NCBI RefSeq assembly: GCF_001583435.1 | Contig: NZ_CP013251.1 | Span: 1,750,617 to 1,814,616 of the forward strand | Source of the DNA: Endozoicomonas montiporae CL-33 | Lineage (GTDB): Bacteria > Pseudomonadota > Gammaproteobacteria > Pseudomonadales > Endozoicomonadaceae | Direction of reading: 5' to 3' | DNA: 64,000 nucleotides | In this document: in pieces, positions 56,317 to 64,000 of the stretch | How positions within the stretch are numbered: the stretch's first letter is position 1 | Layout of the letters: every line of letters begins with the position of its first letter | Translations under genes and position numbers: made by a program | The notes under the pieces: model-generated | What the model was told of the DNA's origin: nothing | The model's database searches: none | The model's input: only the letters and a program-made list of their open reading frames with translations

Positions 56317-56330
56317 TCAATAAAAGCAGT

Positions 56331-57899
56331 TTACATCGGCGGATAGGTGTAATGCCCCTGAATCCCCAAAGGTAGCCCCGTTGCCCAGTACAGTAACAGG
56401 AAGATTGTCCAGATAACCGTCAGAGCCAGAGAGTAAGGCATCATCAAAGAGGCCAGCGTTCCAATCCCTGCACTTTTGATATAACGCTGGCAGTAAACCA
56501 CAATCAGCGGAAAGAAAACCATCAGTGGTGAAATGATATTCGATACCGAGTCGCCCAGACGATAAGCAGCCTGCGACAGCTCCGGTGAAATGCCTACTGC
56601 CATTAGCATCGGGATCAGGATTGGTCCCATCAGCGCCCATTTAGCCGAGGCTGAACCGATTACCAAATTAACGACAGCTGTCAAAAGAATCATGCCGACA
56701 ATGGTGACTTGTCCGGGCAGGTTCATGGCTTGTAGTACTTCGGCACCGCTCAGTGCCAGAACAGTGCCCAGATTGGACTGGCCAAAAGCCGCCAGAAACT
56801 GGGCGCAGAAAAAGGCCATGACCATATAAGAGCCCATGCCGGACATGGATTTACCCATGGCATCGATAATGTCTTTGGCTTTTTTGAAAACGCCTGAAGC
56901 CAGACCGTAAACAACGCCCGGAAGAACAAAAATCAGAAAAATCAGAGGTACGATGGACTGCATAAGGGGAGACGCCAGTGACGTCAGTTCTCCATCGGCA
57001 GAACGCATGGGGGACGACTCTGGTAGAACAAAGGCGCACAGCAGGCCGATACCTGCCAGCATCGACAGACCCGCCATACGGAATGCCCGGCTTTCAACAG
57101 CGCTGACGGAGCCCATGTCTTCAACGGGCTCTACATCATCGTCAATGGGCATATGACTGTTCAGGCGGGGCTCTACAATCCGTTCAGTCACAAACCAGAT
57201 AACCACAGTAACGAGCAGGCTGGAGGCAGCTGCAAAGAACCAGTTGCACAGAGGATTTACCTGATACTCGGGGTCAAACAGCTGGGCTGCCGACTGGGTA
57301 AACCCTTGCAGCAAAGGATCGGTTGGCGTAGGAACGAAACTGGCAGCAAAACCGCCCGATACACCGGCAAAAGCTGCGACAACTCCGGCCAGAGGGTGAC
57401 GCCCGGCTGCGTGAAAGATAATCCCGCCCAGAGGAATAACCAGAACATAGCCCGCATCGGCAGCCAGATGTGAAAGAATAGCGACGACTACAAGGGCTGG
57501 TGTCAAAAGCGCTTTTGGTGTGACTGCCAGCATTTTTTTCAGGCCGGTATTGATAAAACCGGACTGCTCCGACACGCCCACGCCAAGCATGGCAACCAGC
57601 ACAATGCCTAAAGGGGCAAAGCCGGTGAAATTACCCACCATTGATGAGAGAAATGCCGCCAGTGACTCTCCGGTTAACAGATTGTTGACCTCTATGGCTT
57701 CACCGGTGGTGGGATGAATCATATCGAAACTGACGGTAGACAACAGTGCAGACAAAACCCATACCAGCAGTGTGCCGTATAAAAACATCAGGGAAGGGTC
57801 TGGCAATTTGTTGCCGGCTCGCTCGACACCATTGAGGAAACGGTCCATCAGGGTGGGTCGATCCTGAGCAGTAGAGAGAGGGGGAACCTGTTGACTCAT
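56331..57899 (-). CDS. AbgT-family transporter
   Basis: 522 residues, inner membrane, about nine to eleven helices. Family features: FLNGVERAGNKLPDPSLMFL at the N-terminus, VNNLLTGESLAAFLSSMVGN, ILSHLAADAGYVLVIPLGG, PTPTDPLLQGF and GDSVSNIISPLMVFFPLIVV. AbgT members import p-aminobenzoyl-glutamate or export sulfonamides (MtrF, YdaH). No abgAB hydrolase genes are next to it, so its substrate is open. Confidence 0.92.
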   Translation of the reverse strand: MSQQVPPLSTAQDRPTLMDRFLNGVERAGNKLPDPSLMFLYGTLLVWVLSALLSTVSFDMIHPTTGEAIEVNNLLTGESLAAFLSSMVGNFTGFAPLGIVLVAMLGVGVSEQSGFINTGLKKMLAVTPKALLTPALVVVAILSHLAADAGYVLVIPLGGIIFHAAGRHPLAGVVAAFAGVSGGFAASFVPTPTDPLLQGFTQSAAQLFDPEYQVNPLCNWFFAAASSLLVTVVIWFVTERIVEPRLNSHMPIDDDVEPVEDMGSVSAVESRAFRMAGLSMLAGIGLLCAFVLPESSPMRSADGELTSLASPLMQSIVPLIFLIFVLPGVVYGLASGVFKKAKDIIDAMGKSMSGMGSYMVMAFFCAQFLAAFGQSNLGTVLALSGAEVLQAMNLPGQVTIVGMILLTAVVNLVIGSASAKWALMGPILIPMLMAVGISPELSQAAYRLGDSVSNIISPLMVFFPLIVVYCQRYIKSAGIGTLASLMMPYSLALTVIWTIFLLLYWATGLPLGIQGHYTYPPM

Positions 57900-58260
57900 A
57901 AGACCTCAGAAGATTTTTGTCGGGTTGGCATGATGTGAGCGGAGGTGACAACAGACTTGAGTTTTAATGCCGTGTACCAGTCGATCTGACTTCAAGACTA
58001 AAAAAAGTAGCAGCTGGATTGTATTGAATTTTCAGAATAGTCAGTGGAAAAACTGTATGTTAGATGAAGTGGCCTGAAGTCGCCTAAAACCTGATAGTCG
58101 TCATATCTTTAACGGATTCACTTAAGGATAGTAATCACCTTATGTTTATCGTCTCTCTAGTTTAGCCGCTGTATTGTGATTTGCATGATGATCATAATAT
58201 AAGACCAATGTCGTTTTCTAAAAAATGTAGGAGTCTTATGAGCAAGCTTTACTGCGAAAA
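57900..58260. other. Intergenic region upstream of AbgT gene
   Basis: AT-rich. It holds the AbgT promoter on the minus strand. On the plus strand AGGAG at 58230-58234 precedes ATG 58238, which begins a 20-codon frame (MSKLYCEKKPTSTG...) ending at 58300 inside the terminator; probably chance but noted. Nothing else seen. Confidence 0.35.
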
Positions 58261-58286
58261 AAAGCCGACATCTACTGGTCGGCTTT
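58261..58286 (-). terminator. Terminator of the WH2-like protein gene
   Basis: AAAGCCGAC-8 bases-GTCGGCTTT; read on the minus strand the stem is followed by TTTTCGC (seven T in total with the stem end). It lies about 40 bases after the stop at 58325. Confidence 0.8.
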
Positions 58287-58324
58287 GGGTTAAGAATTAA
58301 CTTAAGAAGATAATTATTCTATAG

Positions 58325-59707
58325 CTATTCATTATCCTTTTTTCGTTTGCTATCCGTCAAATCAGTCTGGGCAGCATCATATCCCCGCCTTTTACGAAGC
58401 GCTTTTGCGAGTTCGGACTCGTCCTGAGCTTCTTGTGCTGGTCGCTCGGAGGCATGATTAGATTGACTTTTAAGCTGTTTACGAGCCTTGGTATAGTCAT
58501 TGTCAATATCCATTTCATCAGGAGTGCTATCATTTTTTACGTCTTCGTCTTCTTGGTCTTGCCTGGTGAGGTCGATACCCGTTTTTCTGAGTTGAACGCC
58601 TCCCGATAATATTTCTTCGTTTACAGAGAGAGGTTTCGAAGAATCTTTAGGTATCTCTATATTGCCATCTTTCAGCGTGGCTCCTGTCTTTTTAAGCTTT
58701 GCATTTCGGAATGCGGCTGCCGAGGGTGATTGGCTGGATGAGTCGGAAGTCGGAGGAGTGACAGCTTCATCTGCAATTGATGCATCCTGACGCTGGGTTT
58801 CGATTTTCCTCATCTTGCGATTGACTTTGTCTTGTATGTTCAAAAGCGTTTCAACGGTGGTAACAAGCTCATCCACTTGCTTTTTCTGCTCCTTCATACG
58901 TTCCATAAGCTCTTGACGTTCGCTGGATTTTGCACCTTGTTCTTCTTTTAATGTTGCCAGCTTATCGACATTGTTGTTCCAGTCGGTCAGTTCTTGATGG
59001 ATTGCCTCTAAAATAGGGTTTGCTTTGAGTTCAATTCTTCCTTCTGTACTTTGAAGCGAAGATGCCGCAACTCGTAACTCGTTGAGCATTGCCGGGGAAG
59101 CTTTCTCAAAATTTTTGTTCTGAATAAACCTTCTTATTCCGGCCAATACATGCGCCACCTTCTTTTTGATGCCGTTATTTTTCTTGGCAGCCTCTGTACT
59201 GGCATCTTCTTTCACAAGTACAGAGCCTTTTGCCTCCTCAGGTACTGAAGCGTCATCTTCTACGTCAGCATTTTTGACCTCTGTTGCATAGGTACGCGGA
59301 GGTTTTGGTATCGGGTTTGGTCCACTCAGGTCAGGGCTTGTGGTTGGGTTCTGAACTGCTCCTTTAGCTGATGGAGGCAGTGGCGGTGCTGGAGGAACTG
59401 TACCAGGGAGTGGGGGCGGTGTAGGAATATTACCAGTACCAGGCAATGGAGGAGGCGGTGGTGGAGTGGGAATAGTGGACTGTGCTGCACTTCTTTGACC
59501 CAGTGATTTCGTCGTCGTAGCTGCAGGCCGTTTGTCATCCTTCTGCTGCTCCTTCAGCAGTAAAGATTTCTTTGGACTTATCTTCCCTACATCATTCGTG
59601 TTTGTTGACCCTTTTTGGTCAGAGTCCACACTGGTGCTGTCATCGCTTGTGACTGGGGTGTTAATTGGTAGGCTTTGAGAACCGCCTGCTGGTGGTAAAT
59701 TTGACAT
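58325..59707 (-). CDS. Proline-rich, WH2-like protein; candidate actin-nucleating effector
   Basis: 460 residues from MSNLPPAGGSQSLPIN (AGGGA ribosome site); a frame extension to 59800 looks spurious. No signal peptide or membrane helix. Order: Ser/Thr-rich leader (1-75); proline-rich region ~78-137 with TPPPPPPLPG, PTPPPLPGTVP and PPAPPLPP, the kind bound by profilin, EVH1 or SH3 domains; a basic helix and a coiled coil ~205-305 (LKEEQGAKSSERQELMERMK); two WH2-like actin-binding motifs, AAAFRNAKLKKTG (~330-342) and NEEILSGGVQLRKTG (~363-377); an acidic stretch (DQEDEDVKNDSTPDEMD, ~384-400); and a basic end (LRKRRG, then SKRKKDNE). This plan resembles RickA, Sca2, VopL/F and WASP. I infer a host actin-targeting role; the WH2 calls are by eye. 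Confidence 0.6.
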   Translation of the reverse strand: MSNLPPAGGSQSLPINTPVTSDDSTSVDSDQKGSTNTNDVGKISPKKSLLLKEQQKDDKRPAATTTKSLGQRSAAQSTIPTPPPPPPLPGTGNIPTPPPLPGTVPPAPPLPPSAKGAVQNPTTSPDLSGPNPIPKPPRTYATEVKNADVEDDASVPEEAKGSVLVKEDASTEAAKKNNGIKKKVAHVLAGIRRFIQNKNFEKASPAMLNELRVAASSLQSTEGRIELKANPILEAIHQELTDWNNNVDKLATLKEEQGAKSSERQELMERMKEQKKQVDELVTTVETLLNIQDKVNRKMRKIETQRQDASIADEAVTPPTSDSSSQSPSAAAFRNAKLKKTGATLKDGNIEIPKDSSKPLSVNEEILSGGVQLRKTGIDLTRQDQEDEDVKNDSTPDEMDIDNDYTKARKQLKSQSNHASERPAQEAQDESELAKALRKRRGYDAAQTDLTDSKRKKDNE

Positions 59708-59830
59708 GACACATCCCTGTTTTAACGTCTTGTTGGTAAGAAATATAGCAGGCTGGATAGAAGTCACGGACATCCGCTTAAAGCCGGATTTTTGTGTCAA
59801 AACATTAACGCTATCAGGTAGCAGGTATTA

Positions 59831-60662
59831 GGGGGCGTTCTCAATTACGCCAACCAGACCAAAGAAGCTGTCAACTGAAGCATTCCCAAGTAATTTCGAC
59901 CCAACCGTTCGTATCGGGTTGCGATTCTCCGGAAGTGCTTCAGCTTTTGAAATAACCTTTCTACAAGATTGCGCTCCTTGTAAAGCTCTCTGTCATAGAG
60001 CCTTGGTTGCAGTCTTCCTTTTCTCGGCGGGATAACCGGTTCAGCCCCTATACAGCCGATAGCCAGAATGAATGCATCTGAGTCATAGCCTTTATCTGCA
60101 AGAACATAATCTGCAGAAAAAGCCTCTATTAATGCATTTGCCTGACCATATTCTGATGCTTGACCTGCTGTCAGTATTAAGCGAACCGGATTTCCCAGAG
60201 CATCTACAGCAGCATGGATTTTAGTCGTCAGACCACCTCTTGATTTGCCAACGGCCTCATCATCTTGAGCTGTTTTTTTGGTGCTCCATGCTGATGAACT
60301 CGAGCAATACTGCCGTCTACCATCAGATACTCAAGATCCTTATCCTTGGAAAGCTCTTCAAAGATGTCGCCCCACGTTCCCTTGTGGCACCAACGGTTAT
60401 AGCGAACATAAACTCTGTGCCAATTTCCGAAAGAATTTGGTAGGTCTCTCCATGGTGCTCCAGTTCTGGCAATCCACAGAACAGCTTCGAGAAACTTGCG
60501 ATTATCCTTGGCTGTTACTCCACAGTCTGATGATTTTCCTGGCAGGAGGTCTTTGATTCGATTCCATTGATCATTGCGGAGAACTGTACGAGGCATAGTG
60601 AACCAAAAAAGCCGCAAACTATACCTCAAACATGCATACTTGAGCTAATTGAGAACGCCCCC
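59831..60662 (-). mobile_element. IS5-family element, copy 3 (complete)
   Basis: 832 bp, uninterrupted, ends GGGGGCGTTCTCAATTACG and complement, flanked by TA. It is the reference that shows where IS21 and IS1 entered the other two copies. Confidence 0.95.
59845..60596 (-). CDS. IS5-family transposase, two frames joined by -1 frameshift
   Basis: OrfA starts MPRTVLRNDQWNRIKDLL (60596) and continues to HGAPKKQLKMMRPLANQEVV. OrfB starts after the A7 run at 60273-60279: a -1 shift gives KKTAQDDEAVGKSRGGLTTK, exactly the IS5-type bridge, then the DDE Asp (VLADKGYDSDAF) and Glu (NLVERLFQKLKHFRR). The full protein is ~250 residues. Likely active. Confidence 0.88.
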
Positions 60663-60773
60663 TAGTGATGGTGATTGCTTGCGGCTATTCTGGCGTATTT
60701 TGGATCATAGGTTTTGCCAGAAGATTTCAGGCATGGCAGACTGCTGCCTGTTTTGGATAGAGTCTGTTTGTCA

Positions 60774-61871
60774 ATGCACGCCCCTCAGCCCGATGTTCGA
60801 AAGCTGTCTTCAGGTTATAAATTTGAGCACCAGCCCAGTGAAACCTCTGTCAGACTGGATCATCAGGGGCGTTGGGTGAGTTATCGCTGTGACTCTGGTT
60901 TTTACCGGCGATGTATGAACGGGGATATCGTTTGTGATAAAGGGGAAACCCTTCTGTCTCCGGCTGAAAAAACAGGGTTGATCAATAAGGTGGCAGAGAC
61001 TCTGAATAGCTGGAGCCAGAGCTGGGAAGGTTGTGCCCGGATAAAGAGCCTTTTAGTGACTGCCGGGAAGCTGGATTTTGACTATTTTCAGGGGCTCGCA
61101 ATACTTTATAAAGACACTTATCCAGAAGGGGTTCCGATTCTTCCCCCCGATCGTTATGGCGATCTTGTGGTTCAGCCGGTGGTTGGCTGCCCGAACCGGG
61201 CATGCACTTTTTGCGCCTTTTACAAAGATAAGCCTTACAAAATGCTGTTGGCAGATCAGTTTTCCAGACATCTGCAGGGGGTTCGGATGTTGTTTGGCGA
61301 GGGACTGTTAGCCAGAGACGGCCTGTTTGTTGGTTCAGCTAATGCCATGGCATTGTCTCAGCGGCGACTTCTGAACTATCTGGAACAGATTCATGGTGAG
61401 CTTGGTGAGTTTAAACGAGGGATTGCTGCTTTTGCTGATCCGGATTTTTCAGCCCCAAGAAGTACAGAGCAATGGCAGGAACTGGCTAATCTCGGATTCG
61501 ACCGTCTGGTGGTGGGGCTTGAAACCGGATGGGGAACATTAAGAGGCAAGCTTGGCAAGTCTGCAGACCTGAGTAAAGTTCAGCAAGCTGTTTATGATTA
61601 CAAGCGAGCAGGTATTGGTGTGGGTATAACTGTACTGGCAGGTGCGAGTGAACCTGCTAGTCAGCAGGGAAATGTGCAGCGCACAGCCCGTTTTGTCAAA
61701 ACACTGGAGCTTGAGAGACAGGATATTGTCTACCTGTCACCATTGGAATCTGCCTCGGTTGACAAAAAACAGAGGGCTCGGGAATTTCATCAACTTAAGG
61801 AAAAATTGTCTGCTTGTACTGTCGCAAAGGTTATACCCTATCAAATGCAGAGATTTCGTTATTATTGTTGA
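60774..61871 (+). CDS. Radical SAM protein
   Basis: About 365 residues from ATG 60774 (MHAPQPDVRKLSSGY); a TTG at 60714 would add 20. The Fe-S motif is GCPNRACTFCAFYKDKPY, with Cys spacing C-x4-C-x2-C, the same as in the CSYNRCTFC radical SAM group. It continues with SAM-binding parts GGLFVGSANAMALSQ-like (DGLFVGSANAMALSQRRLL), FDRLVVGLETGWGTLRGKLG and GVGITVLAGASEPASQQGN. It uses SAM to start radical chemistry; substrate unknown. IS5 copy 3 ends 110 bases upstream and may have replaced its promoter. Confidence 0.85.
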   Translation: MHAPQPDVRKLSSGYKFEHQPSETSVRLDHQGRWVSYRCDSGFYRRCMNGDIVCDKGETLLSPAEKTGLINKVAETLNSWSQSWEGCARIKSLLVTAGKLDFDYFQGLAILYKDTYPEGVPILPPDRYGDLVVQPVVGCPNRACTFCAFYKDKPYKMLLADQFSRHLQGVRMLFGEGLLARDGLFVGSANAMALSQRRLLNYLEQIHGELGEFKRGIAAFADPDFSAPRSTEQWQELANLGFDRLVVGLETGWGTLRGKLGKSADLSKVQQAVYDYKRAGIGVGITVLAGASEPASQQGNVQRTARFVKTLELERQDIVYLSPLESASVDKKQRAREFHQLKEKLSACTVAKVIPYQMQRFRYYC

Positions 61872-61945
61872 GCAGAATTTAAGACTGAATCACCTGATTT
61901 TTTGGATCAGAAAAATAGTTGTTCTAATAACTAAAGGATGCATTG

Positions 61946-62458
61946 ATGTTTGAAGCACCTGAATTTCCAGATCATAAGCCGGATTTCTACCGGCTTCTCA
62001 CTCAACAGGCGGTCGCTTTAATTGAGGGAGAAACCGATACACTGGCAAACCTTGCCAACACCGCCAGCCTCCTGTTCACTTCTATGGCTGATGTAAACTG
62101 GGCCGGATTCTATATTGTTCGGGGAAAACAACTGGTGCTTGGTCCCTTTATGGGAAAACCTGCCTGTGTTCGTATACCCATTGGACGGGGGGTATGCGGT
62201 ACTGCAGCTTGCGAACAACAAACCATAATGGTAGATGATGTTCATGCATTTCCCGGTCATATCGCCTGTGACGGAGCCAGTCGCAGTGAAATTGTGGTGC
62301 CGTTGATCGTTAATAATGAAGTAGTGGCTGTTCTGGATATCGATAGCCCGTCAGTACACCGTTTTGATCAGGATGATCAGATTGGGCTGGAGGCCATGGT
62401 TCAGCAGTTAGAGGAACAGCTGGCTTTCTCACAGCTTTTTTATTCTGTTGGTCGTTGA
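61946..62458 (+). CDS. msrC: Free methionine-(R)-sulfoxide reductase (GAF type)
   Basis: 170 residues from MFEAPEFPDHKPDFYRLL, AAGGA upstream. GAF-fold protein of the YebR/fRMsr type: NWAGFYIVRGKQLVLGPFMG, then the catalytic cysteines in KPACVRIPIGRGVCGTAA and GHIACDGASRSEIVVPL. Repairs free methionine-R-sulfoxide in the cytosol with thioredoxin. Confidence 0.93.
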   Translation: MFEAPEFPDHKPDFYRLLTQQAVALIEGETDTLANLANTASLLFTSMADVNWAGFYIVRGKQLVLGPFMGKPACVRIPIGRGVCGTAACEQQTIMVDDVHAFPGHIACDGASRSEIVVPLIVNNEVVAVLDIDSPSVHRFDQDDQIGLEAMVQQLEEQLAFSQLFYSVGR

Positions 62459-62461
62459 TTC

Positions 62462-62500
62462 TGAAAGCTGTCGCCTGTTTTAGTCAGGCGACAGCTTTCA
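62462..62500. terminator. Terminator after msrC
   Basis: TGAAAGCTGTCGCCTG and its perfect complement with loop TTTTAGT: a 16-bp stem directly after the msrC stop. It also faces the 3' end of the next gene on the other strand. Confidence 0.85.
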
Positions 62501-62525
62501 AATACATGGACTTTTGTTATCAGGT

Positions 62526-63083
62526 TCAGCCTTTTAACATAGCTCGCTTCAGGCTGCGGTCAGCCGGTTTGTTGCCCAACCATATCTTCAACAATGTCTG
62601 GCTGAAATCATCGCCTTTTATTGTTGTGAGATGGTCGCCATTTTTATAAGCAGCCAGACCTTCACCGGGCAGTACCAACATAATAAAACGATCACCTTTT
62701 ACAATATCTTCGTTGAATACATTGATGAACTGATCCAGTCGTTCGCGTACAGGAGCCATGTTGCCACCTGTTGCGGTTTCAAAACCGTCATTGACCGTGC
62801 TTGCCATGCGATCCGATGTAATCATGCTGGATACAATATCCAGTTGAATGGCGACGGGTGTCTTGCTGTTTATTATGTCGTCAGCATCACTGGTTTTCGT
62901 TTTGGTGTAGAGCGAGCCAGCATAGAGATCCATAAACAGCATTTTCCGAACACCGACACCATTCAGGTTCAGAACCTTGTTATCTATCATCAGCTGATCC
63001 TGAATTGAAACGCCTGCTACTTCGTTTGCATACAGGCTAAAACTCATTAATAGAGAGGCAAATAATAGAGTCAGTTTTTTCAT
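62526..63083 (-). CDS. Exported chalcone isomerase-like domain protein
   Basis: 185 residues with a signal peptide (MKKLTLLFASLLMSFSLYANE). The mature part follows the bacterial chalcone-isomerase-like family: LNLNGVGVRKMLFMDLYAGS, LYTKTKTSDADDIINSKTPV, VNDGFETATGGNMAPVRERL and FNEDIVKGDRFIMLVLPGEG. These periplasmic proteins are not shown to be chalcone isomerases; function unknown. Confidence 0.85.
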   Translation of the reverse strand: MKKLTLLFASLLMSFSLYANEVAGVSIQDQLMIDNKVLNLNGVGVRKMLFMDLYAGSLYTKTKTSDADDIINSKTPVAIQLDIVSSMITSDRMASTVNDGFETATGGNMAPVRERLDQFINVFNEDIVKGDRFIMLVLPGEGLAAYKNGDHLTTIKGDDFSQTLLKIWLGNKPADRSLKRAMLKG

Positions 63084-63336
63084 GTAATTTCCAGAGAGGG
63101 CACTAAGATAAAATCGTAATATACGTCAAAAGCAAAGTAAGTTTGATTGGATTTATGTAACCGGCTTCTTGCAAGACTTTTAGCTATGTACACTTTTTTC
63201 TAATTTAGATTAATTCTATTTGATCATTCTTTCTGAAGGTGTTGTCACTTTTTTAAGTAAGAAACTGGCTGAGGTTGACCGCTTAAACTACTTTTACGCG
63301 AACGCAATGTTTTGATAACACTGGAGCAGTGTAAAA

Positions 63337-64000
63337 ATGAACAAATCGCTGCTGTTCACTTCGCTCTTGTTTTTTGGTGTTAGCTTACTGTTACAGTCAA
63401 CTGAGGTGCTTAGCGAGAGCAACGCACTGGCATTATTAACGCTCAAGCCCATTCGAGTTCCACATCAGTTTCTACCTGAAAAGAGTTGCCCCGGATATGT
63501 GTCGTTCATCCCGGGAACGCACTCAGTGATTTATGGAGGGCATGACAGACCGTGTGAGTATTGCTTAGCGCATCCACAAAATCCAGATTGTAGCGCTTAT
63601 GACAGACGGTGTTTATCAGGTATCGTTCATGTCAAAGGGCATAGATCCTCGTTTGCTCACCTTGGCGGGGTTTATAACTGGAAAAAAATGCTGTTTGATA
63701 AACACCATAAAGTCATGTGGACTGCAGGTTTGTTTTTCCAGGGGCCTTCATCATCAATGATTAGCACGTCTAATATATTCAGTTATTCGAATCTTTCTGG
63801 TTATATGAGGCGCAAGCACATTAAGTTTCTCTATTATAATGACTCTCGGGAACCATACATTGATATAGGGCTTGCTTCTGATGGTTCAGCAGCAGCAATT
63901 GTTATAAATCATACGAATACAATGCAGAGGAAGGTGCAGATCATAAATCCCGAGAACAATATAGTAATTCGTACACTCAACTATTCTTCCTACTCAATCA
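63337..64000 (+). CDS. Cys-rich exported protein, 3' end outside the window
   Basis: From ATG 63337 (GGAG upstream) the frame is open to the last base, 221 codons. Signal peptide SLLFTSLLFFGVSLLLQSTE. A compact Cys-rich region follows at ~52-95: KSCPGYVSFIPGTHSVIYGG, RPCEYCLAHPQNPDCSAYD, RRCLSG. After that VYNWKKMLFDKHHKVMWTAG and IKFLYYNDSREPYIDIGLAS. I do not recognise the family; the Cys pattern suggests disulfides outside the cytosol. Confidence 0.65.
   Translation, partial: MNKSLLFTSLLFFGVSLLLQSTEVLSESNALALLTLKPIRVPHQFLPEKSCPGYVSFIPGTHSVIYGGHDRPCEYCLAHPQNPDCSAYDRRCLSGIVHVKGHRSSFAHLGGVYNWKKMLFDKHHKVMWTAGLFFQGPSSSMISTSNIFSYSNLSGYMRRKHIKFLYYNDSREPYIDIGLASDGSAAAIVINHTNTMQRKVQIINPENNIVIRTLNYSSYSI

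Noticed and set aside
58238..58300. 20-codon frame with an AGGAG site (MSKLYCEKK...)
   Set aside because: It overlaps the terminator of the neighbouring gene and is too short to support without expression data.
60774..61871. C-x4-C-x2-C spacing in the radical SAM protein considered as a broken Fe-S site
   Set aside because: The same spacing occurs in a recognised radical SAM group (CSYNRCTFC), so it is likely functional.
1..64000. tRNA, rRNA, riboswitch and prophage genes
   Set aside because: I looked on both strands and saw no convincing cloverleaf, rRNA segment, known aptamer or phage structural gene; a covariance search was not possible.

Overview
The window looks like chromosome from a marine, animal-associated gammaproteobacterium. 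Endozoicomonas or a close relative (Endozoicomonadaceae) is the best fit. This is an inference from gene content: an ArgR-controlled art arginine importer, tldD/pmbA, gltS, tas, AbgT and RND pumps of gammaproteobacterial type, a very heavy load of insertion sequences, and two genes whose products look made to act inside a eukaryotic cell. I saw no rRNA, tRNA or CRISPR array.

Layout. 0-15.4 kb is an IS graveyard: an IS5-type element split by an IS21-type element, a DAACS symporter, an IS4-type element, fragments of IS66 and IS1634 transposases, an IS1-type element with an 8-bp target duplication, an Ala/Gly-rich secreted protein, two frameshifted transposases, a Fanzor/TnpB-like remnant, an AT-rich exported protein of unknown function and an IS701-like remnant. 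15.4-31.8 kb is mostly housekeeping and stress genes: a small monooxygenase, tldD and pmbA (separated by an unknown exported protein), a SEC-C protein, a large M1-peptidase-like lipoprotein that has lost its zinc site, an HNH protein, gltS, an IS1380-type element, tas, a DUF2860-like outer-membrane protein, and an arsR-gapdh-arsJ arsenate detoxification operon. 31.8-46 kb holds a hairpin-forming MITE-like repeat, fkpA, a four-gene MlaEFD/PqiC-type lipid transport operon, a five-gene peptide ABC importer, argR, and a divergent artPJQM operon with a perfect ARG box between them.

46-64 kb is accessory. A hypothetical gene is broken by a chain of elements (IS5 carrying IS1, then IS630, then a MITE) that abut at single shared TA dinucleotides. 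After this come an RND pump pair, a eukaryotic-type Ser/Thr kinase with a basic C-terminus, an AbgT transporter, a protein with a profilin-type proline-rich region, a coiled coil and two WH2-like motifs (candidate actin-nucleating effector), a third IS5 copy, a radical SAM protein, msrC, a chalcone-isomerase-like exported protein and the start of a Cys-rich exported protein. Two same-orientation IS5 copies bracket the pump/kinase/WH2 segment.

How the genes work together. The arsR operon makes and exports 1-arseno-3-phosphoglycerate. ArgR probably reports arginine status to the art importer. The Mla-like operon would move phospholipid across the envelope. The kinase and the WH2-like protein are the strongest candidates for something new: possible host-directed effectors on a mobile-element-bounded segment.
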